Origin: Selaginella tamariscina
Taxonomy: Eukaryota; Streptophyta; Lycopodiopsida; Selaginellales; Selaginellaceae
Direction of reading: 5' to 3'
Length of the DNA: 64,000 bases
NCBI GenBank assembly: GCA_003024785.1
Contig: PUQB01000272.1
Span: 1 to 64,000, forward strand
Shown here in pieces: positions 34,670 through 46,419 of this stretch (position 1 is its first letter; every line of letters begins with the position of its first letter). The position numbers and the translations under genes are program-made. A model generated the notes under the pieces. It searched no databases. It saw nothing but the letters and a program-made list of their open reading frames with translations, and was not told the origin of the DNA.

Positions 34670-37400
34670 TAAAGTTTTTAATCATATTAATATGATTATA
34701 AGAAAATTGAATATATTAATGGAAAAGTTTTACAAAGATATAAGAAATATGAATTTGATAATATTTAAAGTTCTTAAAGATGTTGTGCAAAAGTTCAATC
34801 CTAAGGTGATAACGATGTTATTGAAAAAGAAAATTAAAACATAAAAGTATCTTGATATTAAATTTATCTAGCCAATTAAAAGCCTCATACATATAATAAT
34901 TATTATCAAACTTATCAATAATCAAGTGTGTTAATGAAAGTATTTACTTTTTAAATAATGACTTGATGTTATAATGGAGTTTACATATCCACATTCTTGT
35001 CACATACATGATCAATCAAGGATTTAAACTTATTCTTTATCTTTTCATACACACCTTTTCTTTTAAGAAATTATTGTATAATATTTTTGTATTTCTTGTT
35101 ATTATCTAGTAAATGATAATTGTTATTGTTTATTTAAGATAATTTAAAAAAGATATTGAATTTCCACTTTGTAGTTACAAAACACTTTATTAATGTCCCA
35201 TGACCTATTTAAGAAATTATAGAAGATTTATTATACAATTTTAATAAGTTCAAGGTTTTTTACATTGTGTTAAAATTAAAATAATAATTAAAACTATTGG
35301 CTAATTGAAGGGAAATGGTATTAAAAGAGTTAACATAACATTTTACAAGTCTATATTATTCGTTCAATAGGGTTTTGTTTATTATTGAAGCATAATAATT
35401 AATAAACTTAAAATGTTTTAGTTGATAAAATGTAGAACCAAACGTTGTAATTAGTATACGATATGAGATTAATGACAATATTGATGTGTTTTTTATTTAA
35501 ATGCTTAACATAGAGATAAATATGATTTAGTTATAAAAAATTTACAATGTATAATAATTAGAACATATATTTGAAGAGCAAAAATGTTGAACCATCAAAA
35601 GTTTATATTTGAATAACAAAACAAGTTGAAGCATCAAAGTTGTATAATGGATTTATCATTAGCTTTATGCAAGATCACTTTGCATTTCACAACTCAACCA
35701 ATTATAAATTCATTTATTAAAAAAAATTATTTTATATTTACTTTATAAATCATGAAGGGTTAATACGTGATTGCCAAGTGATGATCTAACATCATCACGT
35801 TATATAAGTAACGCTAATTCTTTCAATACAACTCTGACACTTTAATTGAGATGCTAAAATAAGTAACAAACTTAGGGTCCCACCCTAACTTCTTAAATGT
35901 GACTATTCTTTTATATTTAAAGGACCAGAACTAGGATCATGCCCCATGGGACTTAGATATGCTCATGTCCTAACCCTAACTAATAAGGAAATACATATCT
36001 CGTGATAGAGCTAAGACATCATCTTATCACCTTCTTTAAAAACTTTAAATATTATAAAACTCATAATTCTTACATCTTTAAATATATTTAACTTTTTTAA
36101 ACACATTAATATGGCTAAGAGCTTTATTTAACCTAATCCATTTTTCCAACCTCGTGTTAAGATTCATTAGGTTGACCATACTTTATAAATATTTATATAT
36201 ACATATACACGTGCAATAAAGTTCCCCTTGTAAAAAACTATCTTTTGCTAAAGATTAAATCTCTTTATATTTTCAAAACAAAACTTAATAAGACATTTTC
36301 TTTTTTTCTTTAACCCTTTATATATAATATTTAAACTTTAAGTCATATATTAACCTTAATACTAGGTATACAAGAATGATAAATTATATACTCAAAGAGA
36401 ATGAAAACAAAATTAAATTTACTCCAAATTATACTTTGGAAACAAAAGAGTATAATAAATTTTCAATTTTTATTTAATTATTATATAATATACAAACTTT
36501 GAGGAGTTATAGATATGAATACAATTATATATAAAACATTAACATTATATATATATATATTGTAAATTAGCATTATACTCTTGAAATGTGTCTTATTATT
36601 TAGAAGTTCTAAATTGAAATAAACATTCTTAATACTTCAATTTAGATTTCATTTTTAGAAATAAATAAACAATCTATAATTGATTTGTAAATTATGATAT
36701 TTAAGGCAAAAACAATATTAAGTATTTAAGTGTGTACATCTTTATTTATGAGCAATTGTTTGTGTGATTTGTGATATGTGTTTACAAAGATTAAGTTTCC
36801 ACCTTTTATTACTAAGTGGCTTTAAACTGCAAGACAATGTATGTTTTCTAAAGCTTAAAGCAATTAAAAAATTATAAAATATAATATATTAATATTTATA
36901 ATTATAATAAACTCTTTAATAATAGTACCAAATTGTTTACTTAACTATAAATTTATAAAAAGATATAGAACATTGACTATATAGGATTTCATATATTATA
37001 TATATATTATTACTAGTACAAATTTTAATTAATGTTATATTTAAATATTAATATTTTAATAACAACATCAATATTTATATAATGTACCTCTCATGCTCTT
37101 TAATAATTTTTATATTAAGCCCATACAATATTAAATATAAATATTATATAACTTAATACCTTCTACTTAAAGTATTATTAATTTTTGGTCCATGAATGCT
37201 ATAATTTATTAAAGGGTTAATTACAAAAATAAAATATTTTAAAGAATATTCTGTCTTTAAACATATATTCTAAAGAATATTCAATCTTTAAACATATATT
37301 ATTCTAAAGAATATTCCTTTAATATTATAAAATGCTAATTGAATAACTAAAATTGCTAATTATTAAGAAATGGGACTATAGACATTCCCTTTAGTTACAA
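34670..37400. other. AT-rich repeated DNA without genes
   Basis: Mosaic of a direct copy of 32500-33250, a shortened relative of the 27406 LTR-like repeat (35745-36040), an inverted copy of 31915-32640 (36040-36700) and a copy of 8163-8690 (36838-37395). Confidence 0.55.
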
Positions 37401-39719
37401 CTTGCATGTATTTTAAATATACCCTGGCAAAACAAACAAGCATAAAAGTTTTAACACATAAACTCTCATCGGTAATATTATGAACTAGTCAGGTTTAAAA
37501 AAACCTGAATTGGTGAATATTGTGGTATTCAAACATGAATGTGTACCATGTGGGCATATGATCCGCCCCTCTCTCACACACACTTCAATTTGTTTTACAA
37601 CTGCACAAGTCGGGACTGACTTTTACAATCCTAAATGATTATATGCAATTGTGTATACATCTATATACAGTCTATCATATTGATTACAGGTATAAGTGGA
37701 CATAAAATAACCATAGTGTATATACATTATTATACAATATACATATTATATGTAATATTAACATAAGCAATCATTGTCATATGTGGTGAATGGCATATAT
37801 ATTATGCATATCTATGTTTAAAAAGAAAAAAAAAAGATTTTCTTTTGTACCATTAGCTATTATATATATATATTAGAGTTTAAATGTTAATTATGATTTA
37901 ATAAAAAGTTTGTATTCATTTCTATACATGTTTCACATCATATAAGAAGCAAGCATATGTGTTCGACAGGTTTCATATGCATATCAGTCTCACAGGTTGA
38001 TATAACACCCGCACACACACACATGCACTTTTGTTTGATGTGTTCTTCTTAACTTATTTGAAGAAGCTTTAGTTCACGTTGAATGCATCATCTTTAATTT
38101 TTGTTAATTCTACTATCATTTAATAATTTAGAGTTACATATTTATATTTAGCTTTATTGTGTATGAGAATTTGTTTTAATTTGTAAATCATACATATTTG
38201 CATATTATATATACACCATATTGAAATATCTACAAAATTTCAAAAAACTACGTAAAGTACAAATAAACCATATTCATGAATATATTGATCACTTTAAATT
38301 TGTGTATGTAGATCAACACATGGATTAGTGTTTATGTAATAATTAGTATATATATAAGAAGACACAGAGTTCCAAAGCAACCTCACATATAATTAATATC
38401 TTATTCCAGTTTATATTGAAATGTTGCATTACCAAAATGTTGTTTTGCACTATTCTTTTTGAAAATGCATTCCATTTGAAATATATATATGGTTGGAATT
38501 TGTTTTGCAACCAGGATTTTGAATTTTATTTAAATTCTAAACTTACTTCATGTAAACGGTGGATTCATAAATATTACTAGTCAAGCGTTTTTTGCCATTT
38601 GTTTAATATATAGCTGCATTAGATTTTGATGTGTGCAACCATATTTTATACAGTTAGAATACATGATTTTATAAATTATATTTTAATTTATTTGTCACAT
38701 GAGTAAGGTAATACACCATGTAATTGGAATTGTTATGTACGTATGACAAACAAAGTGTGGATTAAAAAGTGAATTAAACTAAGTCTAAGTCAATGTCCAA
38801 TGTATTAATAATCTATGTATATGTGCGAACTTATGTAACAGAAATTATAATTTCTTGTCAGCTATATGACACCCACAATATGTATTTATGTGTATATTGT
38901 GTCTTATACACCAACGCAGACACACACAAAAACAAATTAACTTCAAGTGTATGATAAAGAGTATCATGCATATAATGGTGTGTGCTTGATTATTAAGTTT
39001 CTAAGTACATATCATGGAACAAAGTATGACATTTGCTGAAATATTAAGAACACCAAAAGCACCATCTTCCTTCCAGCGGTATAGATAAACATTCAAGTAA
39101 TACACCTACATTTCCACTATCAATGTCTTAATGTCTCATGTAAGTGCGTATGGATATCCACAAATGCATGTGTAGGCATGCATTACAATGTTCTTATTAA
39201 CTAGTTATTCAATGTGAGAATCAGAGTATTTAGTAATTGTTAAATCAATGTGGGAATTTTCCCAACACTAAACATACAATTCCAAATTAACACTCAAAAT
39301 TAACATTTTTAATGAAGCTTTATAAGATTCATTAAGAATTACTTTTACAAAAATTGCTGCAATTTTTACATAATAAATTATTATATTTGATATTTTCATA
39401 TTAAAAGAATGTCATATTTAAGCTACTTGTTTATAATTTAAATCTAAAACTCTTGTTAGAATTTAATAATAAATTTTGTAAGTAAAAATGTAGTTATTTT
39501 TGCGTATGTATAATACACACACATACATAATATAATTTAAATAAGACCCTAATTTATTTATCTGTAAATAGGACACAATAACATATATATATATATATAT
39601 ATAATATATATTGCAATGAGTGCAGACCTTAAAATAATGTTTGCACATGAGAGAGAATTGATTTACTTTATCCCTTCCGATGTCTCATACTTAATGTAAA
39701 TTGAATAAATTATTTTAAT

Positions 39720-39954
39720 ACGAGACAAAAGATAAATATACTTCCATAGTATTACATATATAATTTTAAACCTTTATAACTTTTTAATAAATATCAAGAA
39801 TATTCTTAAATATAGCAGTCACATGTAAATTCATTGTGTGGCCATCGGTTGCATCTACAATATCTATTTATAGGTTAGGTTTGTTATTTCCCTTGTTGGA
39901 TTTCCTAGATAATCTTCTTGTGTTGAATAATTTATTTGTTACATAAACATAGTC
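39720..39954 (+). promoter_or_regulatory. Promoter and leader of AP2-like gene copy D
   Basis: TATTTATA at 39865-39872 lies 83 bp before the ATG at 39955. The region is nearly identical to 49860-50084 and matches the complement of 4214-4430, so it travels with the gene. The GTTGCATCTACAATATC stretch before the TATA-like box is conserved in all three. Confidence 0.55.
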
Positions 39955-41414
39955 ATGAGAAATCAACACAAGCAGCATGTGGTTGCCCGTTCCCCAAAGC
40001 GTGTCTTAGAGGAAGAGAAATCAGATGGTAGGACACTCGCAATAGATGTTCAAAGTTCCAAGAAACACAAAACTTCCATACAAGATGTGGTTGGTTACCC
40101 GAAGTGTGTCTTAGAGGAAGAGAAATCAGAAAAGAAAGGATTATCCGACAGTAGGAGACTTGTGGCGGATGTTAAAAATTCTAAGAAACACAAAACGTCC
40201 ATACAAGAACATGCTCAGAGTTCTGCACAACCGGAGAAGAAGAGCAAAAAGAGCAAGAATAAGTGCCCTGGATTGAGGCGGCAAAAGAATGGGAGATGGT
40301 CAATTGAGTTTCGGGAAGGTGATGTTAGGCAATGGTTGGGCGTACATGACACTGCAGCACAAGCAATAGAGGCACGTGAAGCCTTTGCAAGGGAGCACTA
40401 TCGTACAACCCTTGCAGCACAAGCAATAGAGGCACCTGAAGCCTTTGAAAGGGAGCACCATCATACAACCCTTGCGGCACAAGCAATAGAGGCACGTGAA
40501 GCCTCTGCAAGGGAGCACCATCGTACAACCCTTGCGGCACAAGCAATAGAGGCATGTGAAGCCTCTCCAAGGGAGCACCATCGTACAACCTGTGCGGCAC
40601 AAGCAATAGAGACATGTGAAGCCTCTGCAAGGGAGCACCATCGTACAACCCGTGTGGCACAAGCAATAGAGGCATGTGAAGCCTTTGCAAGGGAGCACCA
40701 TCGTACAACCCGTGTGGCACAAAAAATAGAGGCACGTGAAGCCTTTGCAAGGGATCACCATCGTACAACCCCTAGGGCACAAGCAATAGAGGCACGTGAA
40801 GCCTCTACAAGGGAGCACCATCGTACAACCCTTGCGGCACAAGCAATAGAGGCATGTGAAGCTCTCCAAGGGAGCACCATCGTACAACCTGTGCGGCACA
40901 AGCAATAGAGACATGTGAAGCCTCTGCAAGGGAGCACCATCGTACAACCCGTGTGGCACAAGCAATAGAGGCATGTGAAGCCTCTGCAAGGGAGCACCAT
41001 CGTACAACCCGTGTGGCACAAAAAATAGAGGCACGTGAAGCCTTTGCAAGGGATCACCATCGTACAACCCCTAGGGCACAAGCAATAGAGGCACGTGAAG
41101 CCTCTACAAGGGAGCACCATCGTACAACCCCTGCTACACAAGCAATAGAGCCACGTGAAGCCTTTGCAAGGGAGCACCATCGTACAACCCTTGCCTTTGC
41201 AAGGGAGCACCATCCTACAACCCTTGCAGAAGTAAATACATCTTTTGCACAATGTGCACTAAATGAGGCTGTAGAACTTGGGACCGATTCAGAGGCCGAT
41301 ATCAAGCCCCAAGAAGAGCTTGAGAAGCACCATAGAAATACTTTTACATTGACAAAAGATGTGGACAAAGCCTTCCTCCATGTACTTGGTGAAGGCCATG
41401 TCTTTTGGAATTGA
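39955..41414 (+). CDS. AP2/ERF-like protein with a tandem 20-residue repeat array (copy D, one frameshift)
   Basis: The open frame from the ATG at 39955 runs 317 codons to 40908; after a 1-base deletion near 40862 the homologous frame continues at 40953-41414. The N-terminal third is basic and contains two related units with PKRVLEEEKS and SKKHKTSIQ. The AP2/ERF-like core is at residues 104-150: CPGLRRQKNGRWSIEFREGD then VRQWLGVHDTAAQAIEA, matching the three strands and helix of the plant DNA-binding domain but lacking the usual YRG start. From residue 134 the helix segment AAQAIEAREAFAREHHRTTL is repeated about 14 times. The C-terminal tail (LTKDVDKAFLHVLGEGHVFW) is shared with the other copies. 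Likely nuclear; DNA-binding ability is inferred only. Confidence 0.7.
40354..41225 (+). repeat. 60-bp coding tandem array (about 14 units)
   Basis: Units starting GCACAAGCAATAGAGG fall at 40357, 40417, 40477, 40537, 40597, 40657, 40717, 40777, 40837, 40896, 40956, 41016, 41076 and 41136, followed by a shortened unit at about 41196. All spacings are 60 bp except one of 59. Units differ by few substitutions, such as AAAAAATAG for AAGCAATAG. Confidence 0.9.
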
Positions 41415-41585
41415 ATCACCCAATACTCAAACTTGAATAGGTGCAACGTGGACTCAATGTCGGATTCGATTGTTAGCACAATGGAACTTAATTACAAAGG
41501 AAACTTTTTGAATATGCAATATAAAAAAGAAAAATTAACAATAACTTAATAATATTGTATATAATATACATTTATACATAAATAT

Positions 41586-41846
41586 TTAATAATAAATTTT
41601 GTAAGTAAAAATGTAGTTATTTTTGCATATGTATAATACACACACACACATAACATAATATAATTTAAATATAATTTATTTATTTATAAATAGGCAATAA
41701 CATATATATATATATATATATATGCAATGAGTGCAAACCTTAACATAATGTTTGCACATGAGAGAGAATTGATTTACTTTATCCCTTCCGATGTCTCATA
41801 CTTAATGTAAATTGAATAAATTGTTTTAATACAAAACAAAAGATTT
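41586..41846 (+). repeat. Direct repeat of the region upstream of AP2-like copy D
   Basis: The segment from TTTAATAATAAATTTTGTAA through the TA microsatellite to the ATCCCTTCCGATGTCTCATA stretch repeats 39452-39732. The AP2-like gene is thus bracketed by two direct repeats of about 260-280 bp. Confidence 0.7.
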
Positions 41847-42698
41847 ACTTCATGCATACACCATTGTATTGAAGAGAGAGAACTGTAGTAATGTCAATAT
41901 AAAAATTTCATCATACAAATTTGAAAGTTTGTAAATATTTTTACTTCTTGGGCTTGGACAATTGGCTTTGATTATTACACACAATGCAATGTGTCGTTTA
42001 AACATTTGACTATCAACGTGGTTATGATTAATATTTTAGTATATTGAAAAGCCGTAGGCAATAAATACCATACTTCCACCTAATATATGTATTTATATCT
42101 GTACATGGAATCATTAGAATCATAAAATTGTACATTTGTGTATGCTTATGTATACACAAACATGATTATTAAACATGCACATACATATATACATTCCTAT
42201 ATTGTGTGTGCATATGTGTGTAAAACCTCAGTACGGGGTTACCAATATATAGTTCAATATAAAATAAAGTCATCGTAAAAGACCAATATTACATCAATAG
42301 CCCGTAATTATGTGTTCCCATCCGACTCTCGTTTTTCACGATATGTATTGTTTTTTGGTGTTTTTATATGTGCTATAAAATTTGAGTATGATACAGCAAG
42401 TACCATCAGCATGCAAGGATTTGTAAATATATAAAATCTATGTTTATTGTATACATATGCTCCAAGATGTATATATGTATGCATTATATGTAAACCAGTG
42501 GCATGAAGTAGTAATTACAAGGAAGCTCGTCGTGTGTATAAATGCGGGGATCATTGTGTGTATAAATGTGGGGATCATTGTGTATATCAAGATATAGTTT
42601 CCGACGGTTCAAGATATAGAACCGACGGCGTAAGATGCACACACAAATGTGTATATAAATAGGGAAGTATTGTAGGGATTTCATCTTATCTATATGTT
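41847..42698. other. Intergenic DNA upstream of the macro-domain gene
   Basis: Up to 42540 this is the plus-strand partner of 11530-12230. Near 42535-42600 the phrase GGGGATCATTGTGT is duplicated. TATATAAATAGGG at about 42651-42663 is a good TATA box, some 36 bp before the ATG at 42699. Confidence 0.5.
42651..42663 (+). promoter_or_regulatory. TATA box of macro-domain gene
   Basis: TATATAAATAGGG fits the plant TATA consensus and lies upstream of the first exon. The short distance to the ATG implies a very short leader or a start elsewhere. Confidence 0.45.
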
Positions 42699-44230
42699 AT
42701 GGGATCTCCTAAAAGGATGCGCTGTACATTTGACTCTACAGACAAGGATGATGTAAAGAGGAGGAAAATTTCACACCCAAAACTAGAACAAGGTATATTC
42801 TCTTTCAAGTTCTCTCCCACGGCACCATGTACCATAAATTATTCTCTCTTTTTTTTCTTTTCCTTAGGGACTAAGATGGGATCAAAACCAGGACCAACCA
42901 TTGGGGCTCAGTTTAAAATCACCGATTCTTGCACGCTCGCTATTAACTTTGGAGACATCACCAAATGGTGCGTGAATGGCACAACAGACGCCATTGTAAA
43001 TGCTGCTAATAAAAGGATGCTTGGGGTGGTGGTGTTGATGGAGGTATATACACTTCTATAATATAATATTATTTTACATGTTTCTCACACTTATTCCATG
43101 TCACCTATTATTTATTAGCAATCCATCGTGCTGCTGGACCTGAGCTGCGTGCCGCTTGTGAAGGATTGCAAGAGATATCTCCTGACGTCCGTTGTGCTAC
43201 TGGTGGGGCAATTGACACACTGTAAGTTTGCATGTGTGTGCAAGAGAGAGAGTACAATATTTTCTTATGCATTTTAATTTCCAGAGGATTTAAGTTGCCA
43301 GTATCTCGCATAATACACACGGTCGGTCCTATTTACAAGAAGGAGAAAGAAAGCGAGTGCTCCAAGGACCTCACAAAAGCCTATAGGTAAAGCTAAGGTA
43401 GTGGTTAATGTTGTAAGTGTTATAAACATAAAATGTGTCATTCATGCAATTAAATTATAAAACTTTATAATTATATGTATTATTGACAATTAGATATATT
43501 AATTAAACCATATTTTATGAAGCATACTAACGAGACATATGACAGCAACTCTTTGAAGCTGGCAAGGGAGAAGGGCATTGAGTACATTGCATTCCCAGCT
43601 ATTTCTTGTGGTATCTATCGGTAAGTTTTCAATTACTATACAGTAACATATATATAAATATATCCAATGGTATGTGTGAGGCGTATACTGATGTATGTTT
43701 TATATGTAGTTATCCACTCATTGATGCAATAGGTCTTGCCTTGGAAACCTTGAAGGAGAGCTCAAACGGCTTTAAAGAGGTAAATATAAACATAATATAG
43801 TTTGCAATCTATATCAATTAAGCATATGCAATGGATGTTAATAGCATGATTTGCGTGGTCCATATTAAAACCAAACCGGTGAATTTGCACCTATCTTTAT
43901 TTGTAATTTTTATTTCTCGGATGTTATTTCACAAAATATGCACGTGCATGTATAATATATATTATACGTATTTAGTACTGACCAATTTCTATTTAGTATG
44001 AAAATATAAGTGAACCAAAGTATGTTTATTACAAATACATGCTTTATTTTTAATTAACCATACGAGTATAAAATGCTATTGATGTATCAATTAGTATATT
44101 TGTACCAACCATTCAATTGAATATTAATACTTCTTTTCCATGACTTCAGATTCACTTTATATTATTCGAGGAAAACACCTTGTCTGCTTTTCTTGTAACT
44201 GCGAAAGAGAAGTTTGAAAGGATACAATAA
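42699..44230 (+). CDS. Macro-domain (ADP-ribose-binding) protein, seven exons, one frameshift
   Basis: Exons inferred from GT-AG sites and protein continuity: 42699-42792, 42868-43043, 43119-43221, 43285-43386, 43546-43620, 43710-43779, 44150-44230. They total 701 nt, one short of 234 codons. Protein landmarks: basic N-terminus with KRRK, DAIVNAANKRMLG (substrate-loop start), AIHRAAGPELRAAC, IIHTVGPIY, YIAFPAISCGIY and a final KEKFERIQ. These match plant Appr-1''-p-processing-type macro proteins, which bind or hydrolyse ADP-ribose derivatives. The missing base lies in the G-rich run at 43022-43027, exactly where GGGGVDG is expected. Either an assembly error or a recent disabling mutation; everything else is intact. 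Confidence 0.8.
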
Positions 44231-44289
44231 TACAATAATACTTGAAATTAAATTATGTATACTTGTTTTTATAATACTCTTGTACATAT

Positions 44290-45600
44290 TTTACTACTTT
44301 GATTCATAAATATTACTAGTCAAACATTTATTGCCATTTGTTTAATATATAGCTGCATCAGATTTTGACTTGTGCAACCATATTTTATACAGCTAGAATA
44401 CATGATTTTATAAATTGTATTCTAATTTTCTATTTGTCACATGAGTAAGGTAATACACCATGTAATTTGGCCTTGTACCCTTCCAAATGTACATATGACA
44501 AACAAAGTGTGGATTAAGAGTGAATTAAACTAAGTCTTGTTACACTTTATTTATCTTTCGAATCTTTTACCCTCGATACATCGATAATTGTTTTGTTTCT
44601 TCCGTTCCTTATTAAATTGATTGTTTGTTTCAATAATCATATTTTATATGTATGTAGTTATTTTATAAATAAATAAAATGGCACTACATAATATTGTTAC
44701 CCTTTATATATTCAATTATATTAATAATTTTCTACATAATAGTCTATAATCATGTGTTATACAATAGTTTAATAATCATGTATGTGTAATAAAGCTTTAT
44801 ATATATACGATTAGTTCTATGGTTACATAGTTTATTATTTATGTGATTACATGTAATCACCTCACTGATATATAATTCTTTATAATTTACATTTTGTGTT
44901 ACACTAATGTGTATTTATCTCTATTGTATTGCTTACAAAGGTTACTTTTGTATTGAATGTTTATATATCTTAACATGTTTATAGTTACAAAAAGCATATG
45001 TTCAGAGGATATGCATGGGTGAGTGTGATTATTTGCTTTTCTAAAATGAATAAAGAACAAACACTAGCCATGTATGTATGTATAAATGATATGTGTAGAT
45101 ATAAATTAATGTGGCATGTGTTAATAATACATGTACATGTGCAAACTTATGTACACAAAAATTATAGTTTCTTGTTAGCTATATGGCACCCACAATATGT
45201 ATTTATGTATATACTGTGTCTTATACACCACACAAAAACAAATCAACTTCAAGTGTATGAGTAAGAGTATCATGCATATAATGTTGTGTGCTTGATTATT
45301 AAGTTTCTAAGTTCATACTATGGAACAAAGTATGATATTTGCTGAAATATTAAAAACACCAAAAGCTCCGTCTTCCTTCCAGCAGCATAGATAAACATTC
45401 AAGTAATACACCTCCATTTCCACTATCAATGTCTCAATGTCTCATGTAAGTGTGTATGGATATCCACAAATGCCATATAAGGCACACATGCATGTGTAGG
45501 CATGCATTACAATAGCCAGTTCTTCAATGTGAGAATGAGAGTATTTAGTATTTGTTAAATCAATGTGGGAACGTTCCCAACAATTCCGAATTAACACTCA
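44290..45600 (+). repeat. Third partial copy of the 38560-39310 / 48650-49400 block
   Basis: Shares TCATAAATATTACTAGTCAA, the GTAAGGTAATACACCATGTA stretch and the AATGTGGGAA-containing end with both other copies, but contains about 550 bp of extra AT-rich DNA at 44540-45100. No gene is seen. Confidence 0.65.
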
Positions 45601-46419
45601 AAATTAATATTATTTTAACTTTTTTTAAATTGTATTATTTCTTAGATATTATTAAAATAGGAAATGTCATTTATGTTGAAATGGAATTAAATTTTTTTCA
45701 TTCACCTAATGTGTTTAATTCTTAAATTGTACATGAAATTTAATTTCTATATGCACTTAATACTTAATATTTAAAAATTTAATTCTTGCGTCCACCTCAT
45801 ATGCATAATTTAGTTAATCCCATTTTATTTGAAATTAATTTTAATATTCATGACAATATTAAAAACTATTTTAAAAATAAATATTATTTGAAAAATAATA
45901 TAGCACAATAAGTCTAATTATGGATTTAAAAAATTTAAAACAAGAAACAATAGTGGAAATATGTGAAATTTAAACATTATGTAGCCCTCATTAAACTAAA
46001 ATGATTGTATTTGTTATATATTCATCTTTAATAATTATGATTTATATACAATAATATATGAAGGCTATCTTCATGTAATAAAATCCATAATAATAGCTAA
46101 TATAAAGATCAACACGAGATTTTTTTGTAGATCCAATATATGCATATATAGATTTCATAATATCCAATTAATATATAATGTATTCTTATTTTTCTTCGCT
46201 CCAAAACTTTTCTTAAATGCTACATAATAGTGTGTATAAAATTTCTCTTAAAAATAAAAAAGAGATGTGTTTTTCTTATTCATTTAAGAACAATACATTT
46301 AATGAAAATGTATGAATATATAATATACTTTATATGTACAAAGCATGTGAAAGCATAAGTATAATTCTTTATTAAAAATCAAATATCATTTCATATCCAA
46401 ATGGCCTAAAACATAGTAT
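45601..46419. other. AT-rich intergenic DNA, nothing recognised
   Basis: No open frame of note and no array. It is the 3' flank of the minus-strand ORF at 46420-47193. Confidence 0.4.

Larger units (their letters stand above)
37410..41585 (+). repeat. Segmental duplication, direct partner of 47446-50890
   Basis: Both blocks begin with TTTTAAATATACC, run through about 2.5 kb of intergenic DNA with the same landmarks, the AP2-like promoter and gene, and end shortly after it. They lie about 10 kb apart in the same orientation with the macro-domain gene between. They differ mainly in microsatellite lengths and in the repeat array inside the gene. Confidence 0.8.
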
